From Sphingopyxis sp. LK2115 (GTDB lineage: Bacteria > Pseudomonadota > Alphaproteobacteria > Sphingomonadales > Sphingomonadaceae), in NCBI RefSeq assembly GCF_014595975.1, contig NZ_JABWGQ010000015.1, positions 97,084 to 161,083 of the forward strand: 64,000 bases of DNA, in the 5' to 3' direction. Position 1 is the first letter of the stretch. Each line of letters begins with the position of its first letter. This document shows, one piece after another, positions 46,705 to 57,329 of this stretch. The position numbers were made by a program, and so were the translations under genes. The notes under the pieces were generated by a model that made no database searches, was not told the origin of the DNA, and was given only the letters and a program-made list of their open reading frames with translations.

Positions 46705-47277
46705 ATGACGAACGATTCTGAAACCACTCCTCCCCCCGCCGACTGGGCGCGGCAACTGCTCGCCTTCTGGTTCGACAATCACACGATGGACGATTGGTAT
46801 GGCGGCGGCCCCGATTTCGATGCCGAAGTCCGCGCACTGGCCGAAGACTGGCACCAGGCGCTGCGCGCGCAGCCGGCCGAAACCTTCCTGACCGATCCCG
46901 ACACCGCGCTCGCCGCGACGATCCTGTTCGACCAGGTGCCGCGCAACATCTATCGCGGCCATGCCGATGCCTTTGCCACCGACAGCCTCGCTCGCGCGAT
47001 CGCGCGCGGGATCGTCGAACGCGGCTGGCACCGGAATTGGCCCGACGAGCGCCGCCAGTTCGCCTGCCTGCCCTTCCAGCACAGCGAGGACATCGACGAC
47101 CAGCGCGAATCGCTGCGCCTCTTTGCGCGCTTCGACGACCCCAGGTTCCAGGATTATGCGCAGAAGCATTTCGACATCGTCGAACGTTTCGGCCGCTTTC
47201 CGCACCGCAACGCGGCGCTCGGCCGCACGAGTCGGCCCGACGAGCAAGCGGCGATAGAAGCGGGCAGAAATTGGTGA
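46705..47277 (+). CDS. DUF924 family protein
   Basis: This is a 190-residue helical protein: LLAFWFDNHTMDDWYGGG, ALAATILFDQVPRNIYRGHADAF, FACLPFQHSEDIDDQRESLRLF and RFGRFPHRNAALGR. These match DUF924, a TPR-like family of unknown function, widespread in proteobacteria. The ATG at 46705 starts the recognisable region; 12 more upstream in-frame residues are unlikely. Directly followed by a PPOX gene in the same direction. Confidence 0.88.
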   Translation: MTNDSETTPPPADWARQLLAFWFDNHTMDDWYGGGPDFDAEVRALAEDWHQALRAQPAETFLTDPDTALAATILFDQVPRNIYRGHADAFATDSLARAIARGIVERGWHRNWPDERRQFACLPFQHSEDIDDQRESLRLFARFDDPRFQDYAQKHFDIVERFGRFPHRNAALGRTSRPDEQAAIEAGRNW

Positions 47278-47305
47278 TAGGCAGGCCGCAACCGGGAGAC
47301 AGGCC

Positions 47306-47872
47306 ATGGCCGAATTCACCGATACGCTGACCGACAAGCATATCGCCTTCATCGAAAAGCAGCCGGTCTTCTTTACCGCGACCGCCGCAAGCGAAGGCCG
47401 CATCAACCTGTCGCCCAAGGGCTATGCCGACAGTTTCAGGATATTGTCCGAAAGCCAGGTCGCCTATCTCGACCTTGGCGGGTCGGGGAACGAAACGCAC
47501 GCGCATCTCGTCGCCGACGGGCGCATCACGATCATGTTCTGCGCCTTCGACCGCACGGCGCTGATCCTGCGCATCTATGGCCGCGGGCGGCCGGTGCTTC
47601 CGCAAGACGCCGCGTGGGACGCGCTCGCGGCGCATTTCACCCTGCTCCCCGGCACCCGCCAGATTTTCGTGATCGACGTCGACAGCGTGCAGACGAGCTG
47701 CGGCTGGGGCGTGCCGATGATGGAATTGCAGGCCGAGCGCGAAACATTGCGAAAATATCATCGGCAGGCCGATCCTGTGCTTTGGGTCGAAAAGTTCAGC
47801 GAACACACCAAAAGCATCGACGGCCTGCCGACGCGTCCGACCGACCGCTTCATTGCCGGGGAGTCTGGCTGA
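47306..47872 (+). CDS. pyridoxamine 5'-phosphate oxidase-family flavoprotein
   Basis: This is a 188-residue FMN-binding split-barrel protein: FTDTLTDKHIAFIEKQPVFFTATA, INLSPKGYADSFRIL, ETHAHLVADGRITIMFCAFD, LILRIYGRGRPVLP and QTSCGWGVPMMEL. The set is typical of PPOX-type general stress or F420/flavin-linked proteins whose substrate is unknown, not of PdxH itself. Its stop overlaps the next ATG (TGATG), so expression is coupled to the DUF2007 gene. Confidence 0.88.
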   Translation: MAEFTDTLTDKHIAFIEKQPVFFTATAASEGRINLSPKGYADSFRILSESQVAYLDLGGSGNETHAHLVADGRITIMFCAFDRTALILRIYGRGRPVLPQDAAWDALAAHFTLLPGTRQIFVIDVDSVQTSCGWGVPMMELQAERETLRKYHRQADPVLWVEKFSEHTKSIDGLPTRPTDRFIAGESG

Positions 47873-48084
47873 TGGCGCTGGTCGAGCTTATCCGCATGCC
47901 CAATGGCGCCGAGGCCGAATTGCTGCGCGGCCGCCTCGAAAGCGCCGGTGTCCACGCGGTCTGCTTCGACGCAGGCATGAACATCGCCGAAAGCGTCGGC
48001 CTGATGATCCCCGTGCGCATCATGGTGCTTGACGAGGATCTGGACGAAGCACAAGCGCTGATCACCGAGTTCGGGGTGCGCTGA
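47872..48084 (+). CDS. DUF2007 putative signal-transducing protein
   Basis: This is a 70-residue protein: LVELIRMPNGAEAELLRGRLESAGVHAVCFD, then AESVGLMIPVRIMVLDEDLDEAQALI. It matches DUF2007, a small PII-like fold family fused to or encoded beside metabolic enzymes, role unknown. The ATG overlaps the PPOX stop. A palindromic repeat follows. Confidence 0.85.
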   Translation: MALVELIRMPNGAEAELLRGRLESAGVHAVCFDAGMNIAESVGLMIPVRIMVLDEDLDEAQALITEFGVR

Positions 48085-48095
48085 CGCAACCATGT

Positions 48096-48170
48096 CATTG
48101 CGAACGTGTCGAAGCGTTCCAGGCCGTGCGCGGACCGCCCTGGAATGCTTCGCTACGCTCGCGAGGACGC
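48096..48170. repeat. imperfect palindrome GTCATTGCGA type
   Basis: Arms CGAAGCGTTCCAGG (48110-48123) and CCTGGAATGCTTCG (48139-48152) pair with one mismatch; the surrounding GTCATTGCGA and CGCTACGCTCGCGA extend the stem loosely. This is a well-known alphaproteobacterial intergenic repeat form. It occupies the gap before the endonuclease-like gene. Confidence 0.72.
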
Positions 48171-48244
48171 GGAAAAATGGGCAACCGAATCCGCCATTCG
48201 TTCGTCTGGAGCACGAAAAGACAAGGAAAGCCGCCATCTCTCCC

Positions 48245-48943
48245 ATGTTCAAGGTCGCCAGCTATAATATGCGCAAGGGCATCGGGCTCGACCGACGCCG
48301 CGATCCCGGCCGCGTGCTTGCGGTGCTGCGCGAACTCGACGCCGACGTCGTCGCGCTGCAGGAGGCCGACCGCCGCTTTGGCACGCGGGCGAGCGCCATC
48401 CCGCCGCACATGTTCGAGGAGCACAGCGACTATGTGCCCGTCGACCTGATCCATGGACGCCCCTATGCGATCGGCTGGCACGGCAATGCGCTGCTTGTGC
48501 GCAAGGGCGCCGAGGTCGAGGAAAGCCACGCGCTCCACCTGCCGACGCTCGAGCCGCGCGGCGCGGTCGCCGCGACCGTGCGCATCGGCGGCACGCGGCT
48601 GCGCGTCGTCGGCATGCACCTCGACATTTCGGGGCTGCGCCGCCGACAGCAGGCGCGCGCGATCCTGCATCATATCGCCGAGGGCGAAAAACTGCCGACA
48701 ATCCTGATGGGCGATTGCAACGAATGGCGTCCCACGGGCGGCTGCCTGGCCGACTTCGGCGCCGAACACCGGCTGGTCGATACCGGGCACAGTTTTCACA
48801 GCCGCCGCCCGGTCGCCAAGCTCGACCGCATCTTTGCCTCGCCCGACCTCGATCCGGTCGATGCAGGGGTGCACCGCAGCCCGCTGGCGGCACGCGCGTC
48901 CGATCATCTGCCGATTTGGGCGCGGTTCAGGGCAGTGGGTTAA
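48245..48943 (+). CDS. endonuclease/exonuclease/phosphatase-family protein
   Basis: This is a 232-residue metal-dependent hydrolase of the EEP (DNase I-like) fold. The motifs appear in order: VASYNMRKGIGLDRRRD, DVVALQEADRRF (metal Glu), VVGMHLDISGLRRRQQ (His-Asp), MGDCNEWRPTGG (Asp-x-Asn), KLDRIFASPDLDP and SDHLPIWARF (Asp-His). Substrate could be DNA, RNA, phospholipid or phosphoester; none is predictable. No signal peptide from this start; upstream in-frame extension is basic and unrelated. Confidence 0.92.
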   Translation: MFKVASYNMRKGIGLDRRRDPGRVLAVLRELDADVVALQEADRRFGTRASAIPPHMFEEHSDYVPVDLIHGRPYAIGWHGNALLVRKGAEVEESHALHLPTLEPRGAVAATVRIGGTRLRVVGMHLDISGLRRRQQARAILHHIAEGEKLPTILMGDCNEWRPTGGCLADFGAEHRLVDTGHSFHSRRPVAKLDRIFASPDLDPVDAGVHRSPLAARASDHLPIWARFRAVG

Positions 48944-49137
48944 AGATTGTCGCCCCCGCAAAGGCGGGCGCCGCCGTCGGCCTTTTCCCGCGTCGCTGCG
49001 CAAACCGACAGCGAACCCGGCACTCGCGGGACAATGATGCGCCGCCTGCCCAAAAAATAGGCAAAACCCCGCCTCAACTGCCCACCGAACGCACGATCCG
49101 GTGCCTGAGTGGCCCAAAAACCGTCACAAAATGTTAA

Positions 49138-49548
<411 letters not shown>

Positions 49549-49566
49549 ATGACGAAGGGGGAAATT

Positions 49567-50931
<1,365 letters not shown>

Positions 50932-51018
50932 CGACGAGACAGGATACCCGTCGCCGCACGTCTCTCTCCTTTCAATCGACGGCGGCGGGATCCTTACCGG
51001 GTTCCTCCTGCGAACCAC

Positions 51019-51047
51019 TGGCCGGGGTTTCACCCCGGCCATTTTTT
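51019..51047 (+). terminator. terminator of the glnK-amtB operon
   Basis: A perfect 9-base stem TGGCCGGGG/CCCCGGCCA with a five-base loop is followed by six T, about 90 bases after the amtB stop. No gene lies in the remaining 180 bases before the TonB receptor. Confidence 0.9.
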
Positions 51048-51230
51048 AACTGTGAACGGAACGGCCACGGGGCGGGACGAAGGCCCCGGCCATGTTTCGA
51101 CCGTGTCCCGGATGCAACAGCGTCGCGCCAATCGGGCGCGACCGATTCGTGCGCCATTGCGCAATTGTGACAAGAGGCGCACCTTCGCCGCCGGACCGAC
51201 GCCAGATCGGCCACCAGGAGGAGGATTAAT

Positions 51231-53591
51231 ATGAATGCACGGGCATCATTGCTCGCGAGCCTGTCGTCACTTGCGCTTGTCGCGACCCCGGCCATGGCGC
51301 AGGACGCCGCTGCCGAAGATGACGGCAACATCATCATCGTCACGGCGACGAAGCGCGACGCCAATCTTCAGGACATTCCCTTTTCGATCAACGCGCAAAC
51401 AGCCGAAGACATCCAGAAATCGGGCGCGGTGACGCTTGAGGATCTGTCGCGCAATGTCGCGGGCCTGTCGGTGCAGAACCTTGGCCCCGGCCAGAGTCAG
51501 GTGTCGGTGCGCGGCGTATCCGCAGGGCAGGTCGTGCGCGATCAGCCGGGGGTCAAGGAACAGGTCGGCGTCTATCTCGACGAAAGCGTCATCTCGCTTT
51601 CGCTCTTCACCCCCGACATCGATCTTTACGACCTCAACCGCGTCGAAACGCTGCGCGGACCGCAGGGCACGCTGTTCGGATCGGGATCGGTCGGCGGCAC
51701 GATCCGCTACATCACCAACCAGCCGGAAATCGGCGTGATGGAAGGCAGCGTCGAGGCGAACCTCAACCTCGTCGACGGCGACGACATCGGCGGCCATCTG
51801 AAGGGCGCGGTCAATGTGCCGATGGGCGACAATGCCGCAATGCGCGCGGTCGGCTATTACACGCGCTACGGCGGCTTCATCAACGCGATCGGCCCGGCGG
51901 GCAAGGAGGACGTGAACAGCGGCGAACGCTATGGCGGCCGCCTCGCGCTGACCTTTGAACCCGGCGACAATCTGTCGATCACCCCGCGCATCGTCTATCA
52001 AAAGGTCAAGGCCGACGGGTTCAACCGGCAGGAAATCTACAACCTCTATGCCAATGAGTTCACGACGACGCGCCCCAGGGTGACCTTTGACGAGCGCGAG
52101 CAATATCTGCTGCTGCGCGAGGCGTTCGAGGACGAGACGCTGATCGCCGACCTCAAGATCGACGTCGGGCTCGGCGGCGCGACGCTGACCTCGGTGACGA
52201 GCTACATCAACCGCGACATCCTTGTCAGCCGCGACGCGAGCGCGCTCACCGGATCGGTATCGGTCGACCTGGGGTTCCCCGACGCGGGCGTGCTGCTGCC
52301 CTCGAACCTGCTCGACACTACCGACCTCGAAACCTGGACGCAGGAAGTCCGCGTGGCGTCGGACAATGACGGGCCGTTCCAGTGGCTCGTCGGCGGTTTC
52401 TATTCCAAGATCGACCGTGTCTATGCCCAGCGGCTGCCAACGCCGGGCTATGACGCCTTCACCGATGCAAGGCTGGGCGCCGGCACTTCGGCGGCAGTGG
52501 CAAATGGTTTTCCGGCCGATTCGCCCTACAACGCCGATCTGCCCTATGACATCAAGCAGTTCGCGATTTTCGGCGAAATCAGCTACGATATAAGCGACGC
52601 CTTCACCGCCACCGCGGGCGGGCGCTATTACGACTTCAAGGAAACGCGCAGCTTCGTGTCGGGCGGGCTGTTCGCCAACGGCGACAACCGCACCGACAGC
52701 ACCAAGTCGAGCGGCTTCACCCCGCGCTTCCTGCTGTCATACGACGTCAGTGACAATGTTACGGTGAACGCGCAGGCGTCGAAGGGCTTCCGCCTCGGCG
52801 GGGTCAACGATCCCCTGAACCTGCCGCTCTGCTCACCCGACGACGAAGCGCTGTTCGGCAGCTTTCAGGATTATGATGACGAAACGCTGTGGAATTACGA
52901 ACTGGGTGTGAAGACGCAGGGGCGCGGGTTCACCTTCAATGCCGCGGGCTTCTACAACGATATCAAGAATCTCCAGGTGACGCTCGACGCCGGAACCTGT
53001 TCGTCGCGCATCGTCTTCAACGTGCCCAAGGCGCATTCGATGGGCGTCGAGTTCGAACTGGGGCTGTCGCCCGCCGACGGGCTCGACTTCAACCTGTCGG
53101 GCAGCCTGATCGAGGCGGAGTTCGATTCGACGCTTCCGGCGCCGCTGACCACCGCAACGGGCATCCGCGACGGCAATCGCCTGCCGTCGGTGCCGAAGTT
53201 CCAGCTGTCGGCGTCGGGCAGCTATGAATGGCCGATCAGCGACAGCGCGAGCATGTATGTCGCGGCGTCGTTCCAGCATGTCGGCACGCGCTATACCCAG
53301 CCGGCGGATCAGGAAAACAATCCGCGCACCTTCGTCCACGGCCTGCCCTTCGGCGGGGCGCCCGCCGGGGCATCGACGACGGTCGACCTGCAACTGCCCG
53401 ACTATCAGCTCGTCAACTTGAGCGCGGGGGTCGATTTCGACAATGGCCTGTCGCTGATCGCCTATGTCAACAATGTCTTCGACGAAAATGCGCTGCTCTC
53501 GTTCGATCGCGAGCGCGGCGGACGCGCGCGCCTCGGCTTCAGCGTCGGACAGCCACGCACGTTCGGCATCACGGCGCGCAAGACATTCTGA
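51231..53591 (+). CDS. TonB-dependent outer-membrane receptor
   Basis: This is a 786-residue outer-membrane transporter. The signal peptide (NARASLLASLSSLALVATPAMAQ) is followed by a TonB-box-like IIIVTATKR and a plug domain (LEDLSRNVAGLSVQNLGPGQSQ, VGVYLDESVISL, VETLRGPQGTLFGSGSVGGTIRY). The 22-strand barrel ends in the aromatic C-terminus ARKTF. A strong GGAGGAGG site precedes the ATG. No siderophore, sugar or cobalamin gene lies beside it, so the substrate cannot be inferred. Typical of the large TBDR complements of sphingomonads. Confidence 0.95.
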   Translation: MNARASLLASLSSLALVATPAMAQDAAAEDDGNIIIVTATKRDANLQDIPFSINAQTAEDIQKSGAVTLEDLSRNVAGLSVQNLGPGQSQVSVRGVSAGQVVRDQPGVKEQVGVYLDESVISLSLFTPDIDLYDLNRVETLRGPQGTLFGSGSVGGTIRYITNQPEIGVMEGSVEANLNLVDGDDIGGHLKGAVNVPMGDNAAMRAVGYYTRYGGFINAIGPAGKEDVNSGERYGGRLALTFEPGDNLSITPRIVYQKVKADGFNRQEIYNLYANEFTTTRPRVTFDEREQYLLLREAFEDETLIADLKIDVGLGGATLTSVTSYINRDILVSRDASALTGSVSVDLGFPDAGVLLPSNLLDTTDLETWTQEVRVASDNDGPFQWLVGGFYSKIDRVYAQRLPTPGYDAFTDARLGAGTSAAVANGFPADSPYNADLPYDIKQFAIFGEISYDISDAFTATAGGRYYDFKETRSFVSGGLFANGDNRTDSTKSSGFTPRFLLSYDVSDNVTVNAQASKGFRLGGVNDPLNLPLCSPDDEALFGSFQDYDDETLWNYELGVKTQGRGFTFNAAGFYNDIKNLQVTLDAGTCSSRIVFNVPKAHSMGVEFELGLSPADGLDFNLSGSLIEAEFDSTLPAPLTTATGIRDGNRLPSVPKFQLSASGSYEWPISDSASMYVAASFQHVGTRYTQPADQENNPRTFVHGLPFGGAPAGASTTVDLQLPDYQLVNLSAGVDFDNGLSLIAYVNNVFDENALLSFDRERGGRARLGFSVGQPRTFGITARKTF

Positions 53592-53599
53592 CCGGGGGT

Positions 53600-53637
53600 G
53601 AAAGGGGGCGGGCCGCGCCGACGGTTCACCCCCTTTC
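53600..53637 (+). terminator. stem-loop after the TonB receptor gene
   Basis: Perfect 9-base arms GAAAGGGGG and CCCCCTTTC with a GC-rich 20-base loop start 8 bases after the stop. The T tract is short (TCTC), so it may act as a processing or rho-assisted terminator. Confidence 0.55.
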
Positions 53638-53640
53638 TCA

Positions 53641-53788
53641 ACGAAAATGCTGCATATTTTTTGTGCAGCGGTGCCGCAATTTTGGCCTTTCCAACATGAC
53701 ATTAATGTGGCATTCATTGCGTCAACAGTTTCAGGAGGGGAGAGCCTGAAAGGCTGGGCCGGGATGAAAATCCCGGCCCTCTTTTTTT
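53641..53788 (+). ncRNA. candidate small RNA with intrinsic terminator
   Basis: Between the receptor and its regulatory gap a run of conserved-looking structures lies outside any gene. They are a GCTGCA/TGCAGC hairpin at about 53648-53668, a TTTCAGG/CCTGAAA hairpin with a purine-rich AGGGGAGAG loop at 53729-53751, and a strong terminator at 53756-53788. The absence of coding potential and the stack of hairpins ending in a T tract suggest an independent or processed sRNA. No promoter was identified, so this is a candidate only. Confidence 0.4.
53756..53788 (+). terminator. rho-independent terminator of the candidate sRNA
   Basis: GGGCCGGGAT and ATCCCGGCCC form a perfect 10-base stem with a GAAA tetraloop, followed by TCTTTTTTT. 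Free energy should be strong; terminator function is near certain. Confidence 0.92.
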
Positions 53789-53953
53789 GTGCGCAACACG
53801 GATCCCTGCAAAAATCTTTGGTTTTCAGTCTCTTTTTGCAGCGACAGCGCAGCATGGAATCGCCGAATCACACACTATCGCCAGGGCCTGTTACCGCGCG
53901 GCCCATAGGCTGACGACGCCCACGAGCCGCAGAAACGACCGTCGCCCCGATGA

Positions 53954-54271
53954 CGACGAGACCGATTCGCGCCGCAAAGCGGCGGGGGATCATGCCGCCG
54001 TCCTGCCGCACGCCCTCGACGTCGAGATGCGCTTTCGCGTCCTCGATATCGGCAATCTCAACACATTGTCGCGGGGATCGGTGCGGGGCACGACCGCTTC
54101 AACGCGCTGTCGCGCCTGCTGGCGCCCGCCACGCCTCGTGCGCTGTCGCAGGGACTGAGTGCGCTCGGCACGCACGGGCTGGTTCGGCGCGAGGTGCTGG
54201 ATAGGCGCCCCCCGGCGAGCCGATACGATCTGACGCGAAACGGACTCGTCCTGGCGGAGGCATGCTTATAA
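53954..54271 (+). pseudogene. HxlR-family winged-helix remnant
   Basis: The frame ending at 54271 reads HDRFNALSRLLAPATPRAL, SQGLSALGTHGLVRREVL and RRPPASRYDLTRNGLVLAEA, matching the C-terminal half of HxlR regulators (RFNEL, LSERLRELEEAGLV, PRVEYSLT). No start codon opens this frame and the N-terminal part with GGKWT is absent; a TGA at 53951 closes it. A second frame upstream (VLDIGNLNTLSRGS) may be the displaced beginning. It is best read as a frameshifted, decayed regulator next to the GMC oxidoreductase gene. Confidence 0.45.
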
Positions 54272-54309
54272 CCGTCGTCATCCCGGCGAAGGCCGGATTG
54301 ACCACAAAA

Positions 54310-55905
54310 TCAACTCAACGCCGCTTTCACGAAATCCGCTGCCCTTTCGCCGATCATGATGCTCGGCGCGTTGGTGTTGCCGCTGACCAGCCGCGGCATC
54401 ACGCTCGCGTCGGCGACCCACAGGCCATCGACGCCGTTGAGCCTCAGCGTCGGGTCGACCACGGCATCCACGTCGCTCCCCATCCGGCACGTGCCGACAG
54501 GGTGATAGACGGTGTCGGCGCGGCTGCGGATCAGATTGTCGAGCGCCGTGTCGTCACCCATGTCGACGGGATGGCGGTCGACCCCGGCATAATCGGCGAG
54601 CGGCGGCGCCGCGACGATGCGGTGCATCATTCGCACTCCGGCGCGGAGCGTTGCCATGTCGCGCTCGTCGGTCAGGAAGCCGGGGTCGATCGCGGGTGCG
54701 GCGGCGGCGTCGGGCGACGCCAGCCGCACCGTCCCGCGGCTTTCGGGGCGCAGCACGCAGGCGTGGCACGAAAAGCCATGCCCCTTCACCCTGGTGCGCC
54801 CATGATCCTCGAGCATCGCGGGGACGAAATGATATTGCACGTCGGGCGCGGGCAAGTCGGGGCGCGATTTCCAGAATCCGCCCGCTTCGGCGAAACAGGT
54901 CGTCATGATGCCGGTCCGCCGGCTGCGGTGTTCAACGATCGCTTTCACCATCCGCCAGGTGCCGCCGGGGCTGTTGCCGAGCGGGTCGGTCGAGCGCGTC
55001 TGCCAACTCGACACATAGTCGATATGGTCCTGAAGGTCCGCGCCCACCGCCGCGCGGTCGGCAATCACCGAAATGCCCTGATCGCGCAGATGCGCCCCCG
55101 GCCCGATCCCCGACAGCATCAAAATCTGGGGCGACCCGAATGCTCCCGCCGACAGCACCACCCCGCCCCGCGCGCGCAGCGTCTCGCGGCGGCGCCCGCG
55201 GCGGATCGCCACGCCCACGGCGCGCCCGTCCTCGATCAAAATCTTTTCGACCAGCGCCCCGGTGCGAATGTCGAAATTGGCACGCCCGCGAAGCGGCTCG
55301 ACATAGGCGCGCGCCGCCGACCAGCGCTCGCCGTCCTTCTGCGTCACCTGGTAAAGGCCGAACCCTTCGTTATCGGGGCCGTTGAAATCGGCAGTGCGCG
55401 GCAATTGCAGCGCCTGCGCGCTTTCGATGAAGCGGCGGCTTGTCACATTGGGCCAGCGCTGATCCATCACATTCAGCGGCCCGTCGGCGCCATGCCATTC
55501 ATCGGCGCCGCGCTCATTGCCCTCGCTGCGCTTGAAGTAAGGCAGCACGTCGGCATAGCTCCACCCGGTCGCGCCCAGCGCCGCCCATTGGTCGTAATCG
55601 AAGCGGTGGCCGCGGATATAGACCATCGCGTTGATCGCGCTCGACCCGCCCAGTCCGCGTCCGCGCGGCTGGTATCCGATGCGGCCGTTCAGCCCCTTTT
55701 GCGGCACGGTCTCATATCGATAGTTCGACGATTTGGGGATGAAGGGCATGAAACCCGGCGTCTTGACGCGCATGATATCGTTCGTCCCGCCCGCTTCGAC
55801 CAGACAGACGGTGCGCCTGCCATCCTCGGCCAGCCGCCCGGCCGCCGCGCTCCCCGCGCTGCCGCCGCCGATGACGATGATGTCGAACTGATCCCCAAGA
55901 CTCAT
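54310..55905 (-). CDS. GMC-family FAD oxidoreductase (choline dehydrogenase-like)
   Basis: This is a 531-residue flavoenzyme. The FAD-binding motif is IIVIGGGSAGSAAAGRLAEDG, GRGLGGSSAINAMVYIRGH is the GMC signature 1, and LSAGAFGSPQILMLSGIGPG is signature 2. The C-terminal domain carries YHPVGTCRMGSDVDAVVDPTL with the catalytic His. Substrates in this family range from choline to aliphatic alcohols. The start is the ATG at 55905; ATG 55926 would add a few residues. It is separated by 112 bases from the co-directional sterol desaturase-like gene. Confidence 0.93.
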   Translation of the reverse strand: MSLGDQFDIIVIGGGSAGSAAAGRLAEDGRRTVCLVEAGGTNDIMRVKTPGFMPFIPKSSNYRYETVPQKGLNGRIGYQPRGRGLGGSSAINAMVYIRGHRFDYDQWAALGATGWSYADVLPYFKRSEGNERGADEWHGADGPLNVMDQRWPNVTSRRFIESAQALQLPRTADFNGPDNEGFGLYQVTQKDGERWSAARAYVEPLRGRANFDIRTGALVEKILIEDGRAVGVAIRRGRRRETLRARGGVVLSAGAFGSPQILMLSGIGPGAHLRDQGISVIADRAAVGADLQDHIDYVSSWQTRSTDPLGNSPGGTWRMVKAIVEHRSRRTGIMTTCFAEAGGFWKSRPDLPAPDVQYHFVPAMLEDHGRTRVKGHGFSCHACVLRPESRGTVRLASPDAAAAPAIDPGFLTDERDMATLRAGVRMMHRIVAAPPLADYAGVDRHPVDMGDDTALDNLIRSRADTVYHPVGTCRMGSDVDAVVDPTLRLNGVDGLWVADASVMPRLVSGNTNAPSIMIGERAADFVKAALS

Positions 55906-56017
55906 GCGCACCGCTCCCCTCGCCACCGGTTCGGTGGTCCATCGCGGCTTACATGAATGTCATTAAGCGATGTGGCAAGCCTGTACATGGCCCCCGCCTT
56001 GGCGGGAGCGATGCTCG

Positions 56018-56932
56018 TTATTCCGCCGCCTCGTTGCGCGTTTGCCCCGCGGCCCAGCGCGCCTTGATCATCGCGCTCGTCGCGCGGCTGCCGTCGTGGC
56101 TCCAGCCGGGTTCGCGCCAGATATAATCCAGCTTGTGCCGCCACGGCGCGGCCCACACATCCTTCGCGATCCCGACCCATTCGTGGACCGCGGCCCACAG
56201 GATATTGAAGCTGCCGAGCTGTTTGACGATGCCATACCGCACCGGCTCGTCGTCGCGTTCGGGAACGAAGCTGCCGAACATGCGATCCCAGATGATGAAC
56301 ACCCCGGCATAGTTGGCGTCGAGATAGCGCGGGTTGACACCGTGGTGGACGCGGTGGTGCGACGGGGTGTTCATCACCGCTTCGAACCATCTGGGCATCC
56401 GCCTGATCGCCTCGGTATGGATCCAGAACTGGTAGATGAGGTTGAGGCCCGCGCAGAAGAACACCATCGCGGGCGGAAAGCCGATCAGAAACAGCGGGAG
56501 GCGAAAGATGAAGGCGAGGCTGAAAAAACCCGTCCACGTCTGCCGCAGCGCGGTCGACAGATTATAATGCTGCGAGCTGTGGTGGATGACATGGCTCGCC
56601 CAGAACCAGCGGACCCGGTGCGCGCTGCGGTGGAAGGCATAATAGGCAAGGTCGTCAAGGAAAAAACAGAGAATCCACGCCCACCACCATGTCCCGAACG
56701 CGATGCCGATGTCGAACAGCCGGAACTGGTGCACCCACACCGCCATGCCGATCACCGCCGCGCCGACCAATGCCCCCGCGACCTGACTGCCGGTGCCAAG
56801 CAGAAGCGATGTCAACGTGTCGCGCGCCTCGTATCGGCTGCGGTCCTGCCGCCGCGAGACAATCATTTCGACGATCAGCAGCAGGATGAAGCCCGGCACG
56901 GCATAGGCGACGGGATCGGGCAGTTCAGGCAC
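56018..56932 (-). CDS. sterol desaturase/fatty acid hydroxylase-family membrane protein
   Basis: This is a 304-residue membrane di-iron enzyme. His boxes are AFHRSAHRVRWFWASHVIHHSSQHYN and later NTPSHHRVHHGVNPRYLD, the HxxxH, HxxHH and HxxHH pattern of the superfamily. Several hydrophobic segments flank them. Substrates may be sterols, hopanoids, carotenoids or fatty acids; none can be chosen. The GTG at 56932 lies within the stop region of the upstream gene (8-base overlap), so the two are coupled. Confidence 0.88.
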   Translation of the reverse strand: MPELPDPVAYAVPGFILLLIVEMIVSRRQDRSRYEARDTLTSLLLGTGSQVAGALVGAAVIGMAVWVHQFRLFDIGIAFGTWWWAWILCFFLDDLAYYAFHRSAHRVRWFWASHVIHHSSQHYNLSTALRQTWTGFFSLAFIFRLPLFLIGFPPAMVFFCAGLNLIYQFWIHTEAIRRMPRWFEAVMNTPSHHRVHHGVNPRYLDANYAGVFIIWDRMFGSFVPERDDEPVRYGIVKQLGSFNILWAAVHEWVGIAKDVWAAPWRHKLDYIWREPGWSHDGSRATSAMIKARWAAGQTRNEAAE

Positions 56933-57329
56933 GCCCCACCCCCCGCATCCGGCTTGCCCATGTTCCCGCATCCTTACCCAGCTGCAACGTCACCGCGCCG
57001 AACATTTTTTCAGGCATCGTCAGCGTCAGGAAATCCTTGTCGAGTCGCCCGATCACGCGGGCATCGACGGGCCGTGCGGCAAAGAAACTGCCATGCGCGC
57101 GGATCAGCAGCATCCGGCCCTCCGCATTGCGCACGATCGCGGCAAAACCCGCGCGGTCGCGCGCGACCTCGATTCCGCGAAAACCGGCCTCGGCCTCTTC
57201 GGCAAGGCGGATCGCATGACCCTCGTCCTCGATCCGCGGATCGGCGCCCAGCCCCAGCCGCCTGACAAGCCAGGCGACGAACAACACCGCGACGAGCGAG
57301 GCGCCCGTCTGGACGATCAGCGCCGTCAC
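56925..57329 (-). CDS. membrane-anchored hypothetical protein
   Basis: This is a 134-residue protein with an N-terminal transmembrane helix (LIVQTGASLVAVLFVAWLV). A soluble domain follows (DEGHAIRLAEEAEAGFRGIEVARD, GRMLLIRAHGSFFAARPVDARVIG, TLTMPEKMFGAVTLQLG). The GTG start overlaps the phosphatase stop by four bases and its own stop overlaps the desaturase-like gene, so it sits in a coupled three-gene operon. No family recognised. Confidence 0.78.
   Translation of the reverse strand: MTALIVQTGASLVAVLFVAWLVRRLGLGADPRIEDEGHAIRLAEEAEAGFRGIEVARDRAGFAAIVRNAEGRMLLIRAHGSFFAARPVDARVIGRLDKDFLTLTMPEKMFGAVTLQLGKDAGTWASRMRGVGRA

Noticed and set aside
46135..47418. 427-residue minus-strand ORF over the exported hypothetical and DUF924 genes
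   Set aside because: Sense genes have ribosome sites, a signal peptide and family blocks; this frame does not.
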